The notes under the pieces: generated by a model
Told to the model about the DNA's origin: nothing
What the model saw: only the letters and a program-made list of their open reading frames with translations
The model's database searches: none
NCBI GenBank assembly: GCA_910587945.1
Contig: CAJUNI010000025.1
Location: 1 to 27,269 of the forward strand
Source of the DNA: an uncultured Parvibacter sp.
GTDB taxonomy: Bacteria; Actinomycetota; Coriobacteriia; Coriobacteriales; Eggerthellaceae
Length of the DNA stretch: 27,269 nucleotides
Direction: 5' to 3'
Program-made: the position numbers and the translations under genes
Shown: piece by piece, positions 14,556 to 21,963 of the stretch
Layout: each line of letters opens with the position of its first letter
Position numbering within the stretch: position 1 is the first letter of the stretch

Positions 14556-15407
14556 TTACTCCTTGCCCCACAACTCCTCAAACCAGGAGCGCAGAAACTC
14601 GTAAAAGGCCACTGCCGCCGGCTTCTCAAACCCCGAGGCAGTAAGGCGAAGACCCACGGTGCGCCGGAAGTTCGTTTCTTGCAAACTCACCAACTTGGCC
14701 TTGGACCCCAGCGGTCCCCAGCTATATTCCGGCCAGAATCCCACACCAAGCCCTAAGCCAATCATCTTGCGTACTACCGAGGGGTTGTCACTAATAAAGG
14801 AGGCTCGATAGCTAAAGCCATGGGCGGCACAACACTGGTTGCAAATGGAACTCAGTCGGCGCGATCCTGCCAGTTGAATGAAACGATCCCCTGCAAGGTC
14901 TGCCAGGCTAATGGGTCCTTCCCGGGGGTCGCTTGCGGGCAGCGCAATACCAATAGCTTCCGTAAAGAGTGCACCATCGGAGGCGCGCTCCTGGGGACCA
15001 AAGGACTCCACTACTACATCAACGTTGGCCTCTTCCTGGACCACCCGAAATCGCACGGTGGGGTTGTGCTCGCTGAAGGCGGCCAGGGCATCAATGGCCA
15101 ACACCGAGGCTGAACCAATGCAAATGCTCACGGTGGCGGACTCTTCGCGGACTTTCTGCTGCAAGCCCTCTTCCACCGCTTCTAATTGGGCGACTAGCGG
15201 CTTCCATTGATCCCGAAGCCAGGCCCCCTCTGCGGTAAGCCGGACGTTACGGCCTTGGCGGGTAAACAGGGAAGTTCCCAGCTCGTGCTCGAGCCGGTGG
15301 AGCGACTGGGTGAGGGCCGGCTGGGCTAGGGAAAGCCGCTGGGCTGCTTTCGTGATGTGCTCGGTCTCGGCGGCCACCAAGAAGTATTTCATCTGCTGAA
15401 TGTCCAT
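14556..15407 (-). CDS. LysR-family transcriptional regulator
   Basis: This 283-aa protein has a canonical LysR N-terminal helix-turn-helix: 'MKYFLVAAETEHITKAAQRLSLAQPALTQSLHRLEHELGTSLFTR', then a long linker helix and a type-2 periplasmic-binding-like effector domain. The start was placed at the ATG at 15407, where the family normally begins ('MDIQQMKYF'); the frame extends upstream to 15482, but those residues are atypical. No Shine-Dalgarno is seen; instead TATGAT ends 7 nt before the ATG, suggesting a leaderless transcript. It is divergent from the PQ-loop membrane gene at 15522, which is its likely target by the usual LysR arrangement. The effector is unknown. Confidence 0.92.
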   Translation of the reverse strand: MDIQQMKYFLVAAETEHITKAAQRLSLAQPALTQSLHRLEHELGTSLFTRQGRNVRLTAEGAWLRDQWKPLVAQLEAVEEGLQQKVREESATVSICIGSASVLAIDALAAFSEHNPTVRFRVVQEEANVDVVVESFGPQERASDGALFTEAIGIALPASDPREGPISLADLAGDRFIQLAGSRRLSSICNQCCAAHGFSYRASFISDNPSVVRKMIGLGLGVGFWPEYSWGPLGSKAKLVSLQETNFRRTVGLRLTASGFEKPAAVAFYEFLRSWFEELWGKE

Positions 15408-15414
15408 GGCTGTA

Positions 15415-15466
15415 ATCATAAGCAAATGCAATGAGAAATTGGGTAACAATCTATTAGACCTATGAA
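15415..15466. promoter_or_regulatory. Divergent promoter/operator region between LysR and PQ-loop genes
   Basis: Going left, TATGAT reads on the minus strand at 15420-15415, 7 nt from the LysR ATG. Going right, TTGGGT (15439-15444) is 16 bp from TATGAA (15461-15466). Between them lie ATTG-N5-CAAT (15438-15450) and the palindrome TCTATTAGA (15450-15458). The ATTG-N5-CAAT dyad overlaps the rightward -35 and resembles a LysR-type T-N11-A site. Confidence 0.45.
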
Positions 15467-15521
15467 TGCAAAAGGACCACACTAGGGGTTGCGATCGAAC
15501 CCAGTGAAAGGAAGGCGCGGC

Positions 15522-15857
15522 ATGTTTGCGGCGGAATTATTGGAAGCAGGAATGTTGCTCTGTTTCGGCTTGTCTTGGCCGATGAATGCGTGGAAAGCCT
15601 ATAAGGCAGGCACGGCTCAGGGAACCAGTTGGCAGTTTTTGACCCTCATCTGTGTGGGCTATGGGTTTGGCATTGCGGCGAAACTCTTGCTCGGCTCCTT
15701 CAACTGGGTGCTCGTCGTGTACTTCCTGAACTGCTTCTTCCTTATTGCGAACTGGCTGGTGTACTTCCGCAATCGTCGCCTTGATGCGGAGCGCGTGTGT
15801 GTCTGCGAGCTCAAAGAGGAGTCGGTGACGCGCCCGGTGGCGGCACTGCAAAATTAG
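15522..15857 (+). CDS. PQ-loop (SemiSWEET-like) small membrane protein
   Basis: This 111-aa protein has about three membrane segments in residues 1-85, with a basic, Cys-containing tail of about 25 residues. 'SWPMNAWKAYKAGTAQGTSW' is a PQ-loop-type repeat element in which the first helix ends in a kinked Pro and leads to a short polar turn. Single three-helix units of this kind form homodimeric sugar or small-solute carriers (SemiSWEETs) in other bacteria. The start is ATG 15522 because GAAAGGAAGG lies just before it; the frame extends to 15489 without another ribosome-binding site. It is divergent from, and probably controlled by, the LysR gene. The family assignment rests on a short motif and topology, so confidence in transport is moderate; a regulatory membrane protein is an alternative. 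Confidence 0.75.
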   Translation: MFAAELLEAGMLLCFGLSWPMNAWKAYKAGTAQGTSWQFLTLICVGYGFGIAAKLLLGSFNWVLVVYFLNCFFLIANWLVYFRNRRLDAERVCVCELKEESVTRPVAALQN

Positions 15858-15894
15858 CCGTTGTCGTTTCTTTACACCTTACTAAAACGTTAGG

Positions 15895-15921
15895 AAAGCC
15901 GCTGTTCAGGCGGCTTTTTTC
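15895..15921 (+). terminator. Rho-independent terminator after the PQ-loop gene
   Basis: AAAGCCGC (15895-15902), a TGTTCAG loop, then GCGGCTTT running into a TTTTTT tract. Strong intrinsic terminator 38 bp after the stop codon. Confidence 0.9.
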
Positions 15922-15927
15922 TGGCCA

Positions 15928-15936
15928 TGGTATATT
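15928..15936 (+). promoter_or_regulatory. Extended -10 promoter for the two-component operon
   Basis: TGG-TATATT fits the extended -10 consensus TGnTATAAT. No good -35 is visible, because the preceding terminator occupies that place. A start near 15943 gives a leader of about 30 nt to the response-regulator GTG. Confidence 0.5.
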
Positions 15937-15973
15937 GAACGCAAGAGTTGAGGGAGCGAACAAGGGAGTAACT

Positions 15974-16645
15974 GTGCGCATACTGCTGGTTGAAGATGAC
16001 CAAGCTATTGTGGAAGCACTAGGGCAGCTTCTTGAGGGCCAAGGCTATGAAGTGCGAACCGAGAGCGGTCAGGATAGCGCGATTGCGGTGCTGCGGCGGG
16101 AGCGCTTTGACCTGCTCTTGTTGGATATCACGCTCGCCCAAGGATCAGGCTTTGCGGTATGTATGGCAGCTAAAGAGGTGTCCCCGGGCACGCCCATCAT
16201 TTTCCTGACCGCCTCCGATGATGAATTCTCTACGGTCGCGGGCCTCGAAATGGGTGCGATGGACTACATTGCCAAGCCCTTCCGGCCGCGGGAGTTGCTC
16301 TCGCGGATTCGGGTGGCCCTTCGCACTTCTCAAGGGGGCGAAGGGCAGTTGCGTGCGGGCGCCATTGTGCTTGATCCGCACTCGGCAACAGTGACCAAGA
16401 ATGGTGCGGAAGTATTTCTCTCGGCGTTGGAATATCGTCTGCTGCTGTATTTGTTGCAGAACAAAGGACGCCTGGTGACCCGCGAAGCCCTTCGTGATGC
16501 GCTCTGGGATGCGGCCGGGGAATACGTTTCTGACAACTCTATCAACGTCTACATGCGCCGTCTGCGCGAGAAAATTGAAGAGAATCCCTCAGAGCCCGCC
16601 ATTGTCATGACGGTGCGGGGGCTCGGCTACAAAGTATGCGAATAG
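15974..16645 (+). CDS. OmpR/PhoB-family response regulator
   Basis: This 223-aa protein has an N-terminal receiver domain with acidic 'EDD' (7-9), phospho-acceptor D51 in 'LLLLDITLAQGSG', T79 and K101 ('KPF'), then a C-terminal winged helix (~125-222) with 'LSALEYRLLLYLLQNKGRLVTREAL' and 'VYMRRLREKIE'. Phosphorylation by the partner kinase should drive DNA binding. The start is the GTG at 15974, preceded by AGGGAG and giving the standard 'VRILLVEDD' beginning; the open frame further upstream is not part of the protein. The histidine kinase gene follows 11 bp later, so the two form an operon. The ABC transporter downstream is the likely target. Confidence 0.95.
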   Translation: MRILLVEDDQAIVEALGQLLEGQGYEVRTESGQDSAIAVLRRERFDLLLLDITLAQGSGFAVCMAAKEVSPGTPIIFLTASDDEFSTVAGLEMGAMDYIAKPFRPRELLSRIRVALRTSQGGEGQLRAGAIVLDPHSATVTKNGAEVFLSALEYRLLLYLLQNKGRLVTREALRDALWDAAGEYVSDNSINVYMRRLREKIEENPSEPAIVMTVRGLGYKVCE

Positions 16646-16656
16646 GATGATGCCCC

Positions 16657-17667
16657 ATGGGATCCGTAGCAACGCTCATGCGCCAATGCGTCGGCCTCGT
16701 GCTGATCTACGTGCTGATATTCTTGGCCGCCGTGGTCACGGGAACCGGTAATGACATTCTGTGGTTGGGGTTGAGCCTGTTCTGCTCGCTACTCTTTTTT
16801 GTCGGCATTTCCTGGCGGCGCCATCAAGAAGTGCTCACTATGGTCAACGAGATCGATCGGATTCTTCACGGAGGGCGACAGGTGCAATTCTCCAATTGCC
16901 GCGAAGGAGATTTGGCACTTCTGCGCAATGAGTTGGGGAAAATGGTCGATCGCTTGGCGCGTACGACGGCCACCTTGCAGGTAGAGCGCAACGGACTAGC
17001 CAATGCGTTGGCGGATATTTCTCATCAGATTCGCACGCCTTTAACAGCCATTGGCCTTATGGTGGCCAATCTGGAGACTACCGATGACCCCCTTGAGCGG
17101 AAGCGAGCGGTGCGAGCCCTGGAAGATATGCTGGATCGGGTTTCGTGGTTGGTGGCTACGCTACTCAAGATTGCCAAGGTGGATGCTGGTGCTTTGAAGG
17201 TGGCCCAGCGAGAAACTGCCGTGACGGCGGTGGTGAATCGCGCGCTCGCACCTCTGGCCATGACCCTGGATCTTCGCGGGATTGAGGTGCAGGTGGCGGT
17301 GGAGGAAGCGGCTGAGTTTGTCGGCGATGAGCGCTGGTGCTCCGAGGCGCTCGAGAACATCGTGAAGAACTGCATGGAGCACACCGAGCCCGGAGGGGTT
17401 ATCCGCATTTGTGGCCAAAGCGACGCCCTAGCCACACGTATTACCGTCACTGATACCGGACCTGGCATTGCGCCCGAGGATCTTCCCCGTATTTTTGATC
17501 GCTTTTACCGGGCAGAAGCACCGGAAGGAGCCAAGGAAGAAGGCTTTGGGATCGGTCTTTCCCTAGCCCAGTCGTTAGTGCAAGCCCAAGGGGGTTCGTT
17601 GCATGCCTCCAATGGTACTTCGGGGGGCGCCCGCTTTGACCTGGTGTTCCCATCCCTGGTGGTCTAG
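16657..17667 (+). CDS. Sensor histidine kinase with short two-helix sensor
   Basis: This 336-aa inner-membrane kinase has two transmembrane helices (~12-30 and ~33-53) separated by only a few residues, so it has almost no extracytoplasmic sensor. A HAMP-like linker leads to the H-box with H123 ('ISHQIRTPLTA'), the N-box (N234, N238), G1 'DTGPG' (266-270) and G2 'GFGIGL' (296-301). This is the intramembrane-sensing build of BceS/VanS-like kinases, which often take their signal from a neighbouring ABC transporter (family knowledge). It is co-transcribed with the response regulator upstream. An ABC ATPase and permease follow after a 162-bp gap, which supports a Bce-type module sensing antimicrobial peptides or envelope stress. 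Confidence 0.93.
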   Translation: MGSVATLMRQCVGLVLIYVLIFLAAVVTGTGNDILWLGLSLFCSLLFFVGISWRRHQEVLTMVNEIDRILHGGRQVQFSNCREGDLALLRNELGKMVDRLARTTATLQVERNGLANALADISHQIRTPLTAIGLMVANLETTDDPLERKRAVRALEDMLDRVSWLVATLLKIAKVDAGALKVAQRETAVTAVVNRALAPLAMTLDLRGIEVQVAVEEAAEFVGDERWCSEALENIVKNCMEHTEPGGVIRICGQSDALATRITVTDTGPGIAPEDLPRIFDRFYRAEAPEGAKEEGFGIGLSLAQSLVQAQGGSLHASNGTSGGARFDLVFPSLVV

Positions 17668-17675
17668 GGAGGCTC

Positions 17676-17803
17676 CTTACGCTTCTGTAAGCTACGCGCA
17701 AGGCGCGACTAAGGCCCACTACCCACAATAATGACAGCGCCATAAGGGATCTTGGGTTCTCAAGGATGATGTCGGCCTAAGAATACTCAACGGGCGCTCC
17801 GTT
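17676..17803 (+). promoter_or_regulatory. Likely response-regulator target promoter before the ABC genes
   Basis: The 162-bp gap between kinase and ATPase holds CTTAC-GCTTCT-GTAAG (17676-17691), which also reads as near-direct repeats TTACGC and CTACGC. It also holds AACGG-GCGCT-CCGTT (17789-17803). The first could be a response-regulator binding site and the second a leader hairpin just before the ATPase ribosome-binding site GAGAGG. No convincing -35/-10 pair was found. Confidence 0.35.
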
Positions 17804-17829
17804 ATTCGTACTACAAGAGAGGTTTTGCT

Positions 17830-18513
17830 ATGAGCATTCTTGCAGTCAGTCATCTCAGTAAGGTTTATGGGAGTGGGGCTCAGCGTACGGTAGCGCTCAA
17901 CGACGTATCGTTTTCCATTACTGCCGGCGAGTTTGTGGCCATTGTGGGCTCGTCGGGGTCGGGTAAGTCTACGTTGCTCCACCTTATGGGAGGGGTCGAT
18001 CGGCCCACGTCGGGCACCGTGCTCGTAAACGGTATGGATGTTTATTCGCGCTCCGATGAAGAGCTGGCCGTGTTTCGCCGCCGCGAAGTGGGGCTGGTCT
18101 ATCAGTTCTACAATCTGGTTCCCGTGTTAAACGTGGTCGAAAACATGACGTTGCCGGTGGCCTTGGATGGCCGTCCCATCAACCAGGAGCGCCTCACGAG
18201 CTTGTTGTCTCGGCTGGGTCTTCAGGGCCGTGAAGGGCATTTGCCGAGCCAGCTCTCCGGCGGTCAGCAGCAGCGGGTAGCCATAGGTCGTGCGCTCATG
18301 AACGCTCCCTCAGTGGTGCTCGCTGACGAACCAACGGGCAACCTCGACACCCGCAATAGCGCAGAGATCATGGGACTCTTGCGCGATTCGAACCGCACCT
18401 ACGGGCAGACGATTGTCGTGATTACCCATGACGAAGAAATCGCCCTGGCCGCTGACCGCATTATTGCCATTGAAGACGGTCGTATTGTGCGCGATGAGGT
18501 GATGGCTTCATGA
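17830..18513 (+). CDS. ABC transporter ATP-binding protein (MacB/LolD/BceA type)
   Basis: This 227-aa cytoplasmic ATPase has Walker A 'GSSGSGKS' (40-47), Q92 in the Q-loop ('YQFYNLVPVLNVVENM'), signature 'LSGGQ' (142-146), Walker B 'VVLADEP' (162-168) and switch H200. The 'YQFYNLVP..NVVENM' stretch is characteristic of the MacB/LolD/BceA group, which works mechanically with FtsX-fold permeases on envelope substrates such as peptides, lipoproteins or cell-wall-bound antibiotics. Its TGA overlaps the ATG of the permease (ATGA at 18510-18513), so translation is coupled. It lies directly downstream of a two-component system that probably controls it. Confidence 0.95.
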   Translation: MSILAVSHLSKVYGSGAQRTVALNDVSFSITAGEFVAIVGSSGSGKSTLLHLMGGVDRPTSGTVLVNGMDVYSRSDEELAVFRRREVGLVYQFYNLVPVLNVVENMTLPVALDGRPINQERLTSLLSRLGLQGREGHLPSQLSGGQQQRVAIGRALMNAPSVVLADEPTGNLDTRNSAEIMGLLRDSNRTYGQTIVVITHDEEIALAADRIIAIEDGRIVRDEVMAS

Positions 18514-20435
18514 ACGCCATTACCGCCTTTACGACAAAATCTCTGAAGGCGAATAAGGTCCGCACCCTGGTTACCATTGCTGGTGTCATGCTGGCGGCAG
18601 CCTTGTTGACGGCGGTGTTGACTACGTTTTCGTCTTTGCAAGATTTTCTTTATCGTGCTGAAGTAACCCTCACGGGTAGCTGGATGGCCTACGTGGAATC
18701 AGAAGGAACCCCCGATCAGGCCCAAGATATTGAGGCCGCCCAAGCAGACCCGTCAGTTGCTGAGTGGGCCGTGCTTAAGGATGAAGGATTTGCAGCCTTA
18801 ACTGAAGCGCAGCAGGAGCGCTTGGGAATCTATTTGCCCATCCGCTCGCTTTCCGGGGATGGCGAAGCCCTTTGCGCCATCGTGCCCTCTGAGGGGCGAA
18901 TGCCAGAAAACGATCACGAGATCCTTTTGTGGTCGCTTTGGCAGGATGCAGCCGGGGTGGAAGTGGGTGATGAGCTGACGCTTCAGGTGGGCCAGCGCCA
19001 GGTAGTGAGTCTGCCTGAGGACGAAGACGCCCAAAGTTCCTCTTCGTCCGATGGCCAAGCCGCGGCCTCGGTGGAGGCTGGCAGTGCTTCGGTGGGCTAT
19101 GGCCTTGATGATTCCAAAGCATTTACGCTCCACGAAGGGGACTATCTAGACTTCTCCATGGGCTACTTAGGAGAGCCCGAGAAAAGCAAACCCTTAGGGG
19201 AAGCCTTGGTGGACACCCATGAGCAAACCTATACCGTGGTGGGCTTCTATAATCGCGGGGGCTATGCATTAGTGGGCTCTATGGGCATGACCGGCCTGGT
19301 GGGCCCCTCCGATGAACCGCAGGCGCCGTCCTATAGTCAGGTCTTTTTGAGCTTTGCCAGTGGCTCCAATGCCCAAGCGGTCAAAGACCAGGCCACGGCG
19401 CTATTTCCCGATGATAACGTGGTACTTCATACCGCCATGCTTCGTTATAAGGGGGTAAGCGACGGCGCCTCAATTTGGAACACGTTTTTCGGTTTGGTTG
19501 TGGTGCTGGCGGTTGTTATTGGCGCGGCTTGTATCTCGTTGATCTATAACGCTTTCAGCATTTCGGTGGCTGAGCGCATCAAGCAATTCGGCCTGCTCTC
19601 TTCAGTGGGCGCTTCTCGCCGTCAGCTTCGCTGGGCTGTGGTTTTAGAAGGCCTGGTGGTGGCTTGCATCGGCATTCCGTTAGGTTTGTTGGTGGGTCTT
19701 GGCGGGTGCGCTGTTACCTTCGCTTTTCTAGGCCCTACCATTTCTGAGGTGGCGGGAAACGGGGCGGTGCCTTTTAGGGTAAGCCCTGATGGCGGCTTTT
19801 TAGGGCTGGCGGCGTTGCTTACATTAGTGACCGTGTTTGTGTCGGTTTGGATTCCGGCCAAGCGGGCGTCGCGCACCAACATTATTGAGTCGCTACGCAC
19901 GGCCGGGAACAGTCGCGTATCCAAGCAAGGCGTGCGCAAGGCCGAAAAGGCGGCTTCTACCTCCAAACTCTGGCGATCCCAGGGTCTTGCGGGCCGGGTA
20001 TTTGGCATGGGTGGTGTGCTGGCGCGGATTAATCGCAAGCGGGGAACCACCAAAGGACGGGCGGCTTCGTTGTCGTTGGCCATAGCCATTGTGCTCCTAA
20101 TGACCGCAGGTTCGCTCAATGTGTTCTTGGGTACGCTGGCTGATGTAGCCGGCGGGGGAGAAGCTGCTGGTGAAGTGGGAATAGTGGCGCAGTTTGCAGC
20201 CTCTGGGAGTGCCGAGGGCGCATCATCGGAGACTGCGGTGGATGGCCAGGGCGACTTTGCGGCGGCCACGAACGCTCCTCAGCAGGCGGAGCAAAACGCG
20301 GCTGCCCCGGTCACGCCCGAAGCGTTGGCGGTGCGAAATAACGCCCTGTTTGCTCAGCAGGCTCAAGATTTTCAAGGGGCCTACGAGGCGCTTTCCGCCT
20401 GCGAAAATGCCGAAGCTAAGGGGTACTACATCTGA
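18510..20435 (+). CDS. FtsX/MacB-type ABC permease, N-terminal part, cut by in-frame TGA
   Basis: The first 641 residues belong to a large permease. They contain TM1 (~17-40), a big extracytoplasmic domain, a block of three TMs (~327-450) with the FtsX 'FGLLSSVGASRRQLR' element, and the first TM of a second half (~519-540). A low-complexity Ala/Glu/Gln stretch follows, then TGA at 20433-20435. The reading frame continues directly after that stop into 20436-21590, which encodes the rest of the second extracytoplasmic domain and the last three TMs. The full product would be about 1026 residues, a normal duplicated FtsX layout. The piece made here lacks the second TM block and is unlikely to work alone. 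A nonsense mutation, a sequence error, or readthrough are all possible. Confidence 0.85.
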   Translation: MNAITAFTTKSLKANKVRTLVTIAGVMLAAALLTAVLTTFSSLQDFLYRAEVTLTGSWMAYVESEGTPDQAQDIEAAQADPSVAEWAVLKDEGFAALTEAQQERLGIYLPIRSLSGDGEALCAIVPSEGRMPENDHEILLWSLWQDAAGVEVGDELTLQVGQRQVVSLPEDEDAQSSSSSDGQAAASVEAGSASVGYGLDDSKAFTLHEGDYLDFSMGYLGEPEKSKPLGEALVDTHEQTYTVVGFYNRGGYALVGSMGMTGLVGPSDEPQAPSYSQVFLSFASGSNAQAVKDQATALFPDDNVVLHTAMLRYKGVSDGASIWNTFFGLVVVLAVVIGAACISLIYNAFSISVAERIKQFGLLSSVGASRRQLRWAVVLEGLVVACIGIPLGLLVGLGGCAVTFAFLGPTISEVAGNGAVPFRVSPDGGFLGLAALLTLVTVFVSVWIPAKRASRTNIIESLRTAGNSRVSKQGVRKAEKAASTSKLWRSQGLAGRVFGMGGVLARINRKRGTTKGRAASLSLAIAIVLLMTAGSLNVFLGTLADVAGGGEAAGEVGIVAQFAASGSAEGASSETAVDGQGDFAAATNAPQQAEQNAAAPVTPEALAVRNNALFAQQAQDFQGAYEALSACENAEAKGYYI

Positions 20436-20441
20436 AAACGC

Positions 20442-21590
20442 GTGCCTTTCATCATCCCGGAGGCCATGGCTGGCGAAAGTCTGATGGCGGGTGATGGACA
20501 CGATAGCGGCCTTATGGCGAATGGCCAGTGCGGTGCTTTTGGACGCGTGATGTTTATCGACGATGCGAGCTTTGCTACCTATGCCGCGGCTCAGGGGCTC
20601 AATCCCCAAGACTTCCAAGATCCTGCGCATCCCCGCGCCATTGCCTTGGCTCAAGCCTATGGCAATGATGGATCGGTCTATCAGCTCTGTGAAATGCTGC
20701 GGAGCACGGGTACGCTCGAAGTGATTGATGACGCCACCTATGAGGGCAAGGAAATTGACAGCTTAGGTGTGGCCTGGGAGCCAGAGAAAGAAGGGGAAGC
20801 GGATCGCTTTGCCATCGTGGGATTTGACTTCCAGGCAGAGGATGACGAGTCTGACGTGATCCCTCTGGATTCTCTCGCGTTGGCCACCACTTCTTTGGAA
20901 GTGACAGCCCTTGCCACGGATCCACCTGCCGTGATGGGCGGCCCCGGGGAAGATCTCACGCTTATTGTGCCCGTATCCTTGGCCGCTTCTTACTCCTTCG
21001 GTACTCATGAACCGGCATTTACCAGCTATTTTGATGCGAAAGATGGCGATCACGAGGCGCTGTGCGAGGAACTGGCCAGTGTTTGCGCGGGCTATTTCCA
21101 TGATGAAAGTACCTTCGAGTTGGATTACTACAGCTATGTGGATTACGCAGATCAAGCTAACTCAACCCAGATGTTGGCCCTGGTGGTAAATGTGTTCTGC
21201 CTGCTCTTCACCATTATCTTGGCGCTCATTGCCTTGGCGAACGTCTTCAACACGGTCACCAATAGCTTGATTCTGCGCCGTCGCGAGTTTGCGGTGATGA
21301 AATCGGTGGGCTTGTCGAACAAGCAGTTCCGCTCACTCATCATGGACGAGTGCATGAGCTTTGGCATCACCGGTTTGGTCCCCGGCCTTCTGCTGTCCCT
21401 TGGTGTGTCCTACCTGCTGTGGATGATGATTGCCCAGTCTTTGCGTGGTCTTGGCTTTATGATTCCCTGGCTCTATGCGGCTTTAGCGCTGGTGCTTACC
21501 GTGGTAGCTATGGCGCTATCAGTGGCCTATGGCATGCATCGCTGCAAAGCCGATAACGTAGTAGAAGCGCTGCGGGCGGATAGCGTGTAA
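20442..21590 (+). CDS. FtsX/MacB-type ABC permease, C-terminal part, downstream of the in-frame TGA
   Basis: This 382-residue segment is in the same frame as 18510-20435 and separated from it only by the TGA. It starts inside an extracytoplasmic domain and ends with three TMs, including 'IALANVFNTVTNSLILRRREFAVMKSVGLSNKQF', the conserved FtsX/MacB cytoplasmic-loop motif, so it is the second half of the permease and not an independent gene. The GTG at 20442 has no well-placed ribosome-binding site; a GGAGG at 20459-20463 is only 2 nt from the ATG at 20466. Separate translation would be inefficient and would lack TM5 and a signal for export of the loop. Coding quality after the stop looks intact, so any break is recent or the stop is suppressed. 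Confidence 0.75.
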   Translation: MPFIIPEAMAGESLMAGDGHDSGLMANGQCGAFGRVMFIDDASFATYAAAQGLNPQDFQDPAHPRAIALAQAYGNDGSVYQLCEMLRSTGTLEVIDDATYEGKEIDSLGVAWEPEKEGEADRFAIVGFDFQAEDDESDVIPLDSLALATTSLEVTALATDPPAVMGGPGEDLTLIVPVSLAASYSFGTHEPAFTSYFDAKDGDHEALCEELASVCAGYFHDESTFELDYYSYVDYADQANSTQMLALVVNVFCLLFTIILALIALANVFNTVTNSLILRRREFAVMKSVGLSNKQFRSLIMDECMSFGITGLVPGLLLSLGVSYLLWMMIAQSLRGLGFMIPWLYAALALVLTVVAMALSVAYGMHRCKADNVVEALRADSV

Positions 21591-21658
21591 GGAGAAAGTG
21601 ACTCGACGCCCGGGTGGGCAGTTTGAGTGGCGCGCGCAGTGTTCGGGCTGGCAATGCA

Positions 21659-21684
21659 GGGCTCGACTAAGAGCTGCAGAGCCC
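21659..21684 (+). terminator. Hairpin after the ABC permease
   Basis: GGGCTC (21659-21664) pairs with GAGCCC (21679-21684) about 70 bp after the permease stop. The stem is short and there is no T-run. It is a weak candidate end for the ABC transcript. Confidence 0.35.
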
Positions 21685-21714
21685 GGGCCGACGGCGACCG
21701 CCATCACCACCCGT

Positions 21715-21751
21715 GAAAGAAAACAGGCCAGGCGGAAAACCGTCTGGCCTG
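21715..21751 (-). terminator. Rho-independent terminator of tRNA-Leu
   Basis: On the minus strand CAGGCCAGACGG, a TTTT loop and CCGCCTGGCCTG form a 12-bp stem with one G-T pair, followed by TTTTCTTTC. It lies 9 bp beyond the tRNA 3' end. The palindrome may also work on the + strand. Confidence 0.88.
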
Positions 21752-21760
21752 CAAATTTTC

Positions 21761-21848
21761 TGGTGCGGGTGAAAGGACTTGAACCTTCATGGGCGTAAGC
21801 CCATACGGACCTGAACCGTACGCGTCTGCCAATTCCGCCACACCCGCA
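21761..21848 (-). tRNA. tRNA-Leu (anticodon CAG)
   Basis: The minus strand reads TGCGGGTGTGGCGGAATTGG from 21848 and ends ACCCGCACCA at 21761. The 7-bp acceptor stem TGCGGGT/ACCCGCA is perfect. The anticodon stem TACGG/CCGTA encloses TTCAGGT, giving anticodon CAG for codon CUG. A long variable arm (TGGGCTTACGCCCA) marks a class II tRNA, as expected for Leu. GGTTCAAGTCC is the T-arm. CCA is encoded in the DNA. A terminator follows. Confidence 0.97.
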
Positions 21849-21963
21849 TAACTTCGACTGAGTCGAAAGCGTTCGCTATCATAACGTAAAGGCTATAACG
21901 GACGCAAGGGGTAATCCGCCGCAGGAATGATCAGCAAGGTGAATACCTCAGCGCACCCGACCG

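Noticed and set aside
14305..14629. Minus-strand His/Pro-rich open frames in the G-rich gap
   Set aside because: Their composition mirrors the G-runs of the other strand and no start signal is present.
15797..15973. Upstream extension of the response-regulator frame
   Set aside because: It overlaps the PQ-loop gene and a strong terminator; receiver domains start at 'VRILLVEDD'.
20433..20480. TGA in the permease as a selenocysteine codon
   Set aside because: No convincing SECIS-like stem-loop follows within the usual distance and FtsX permeases are not known selenoproteins.
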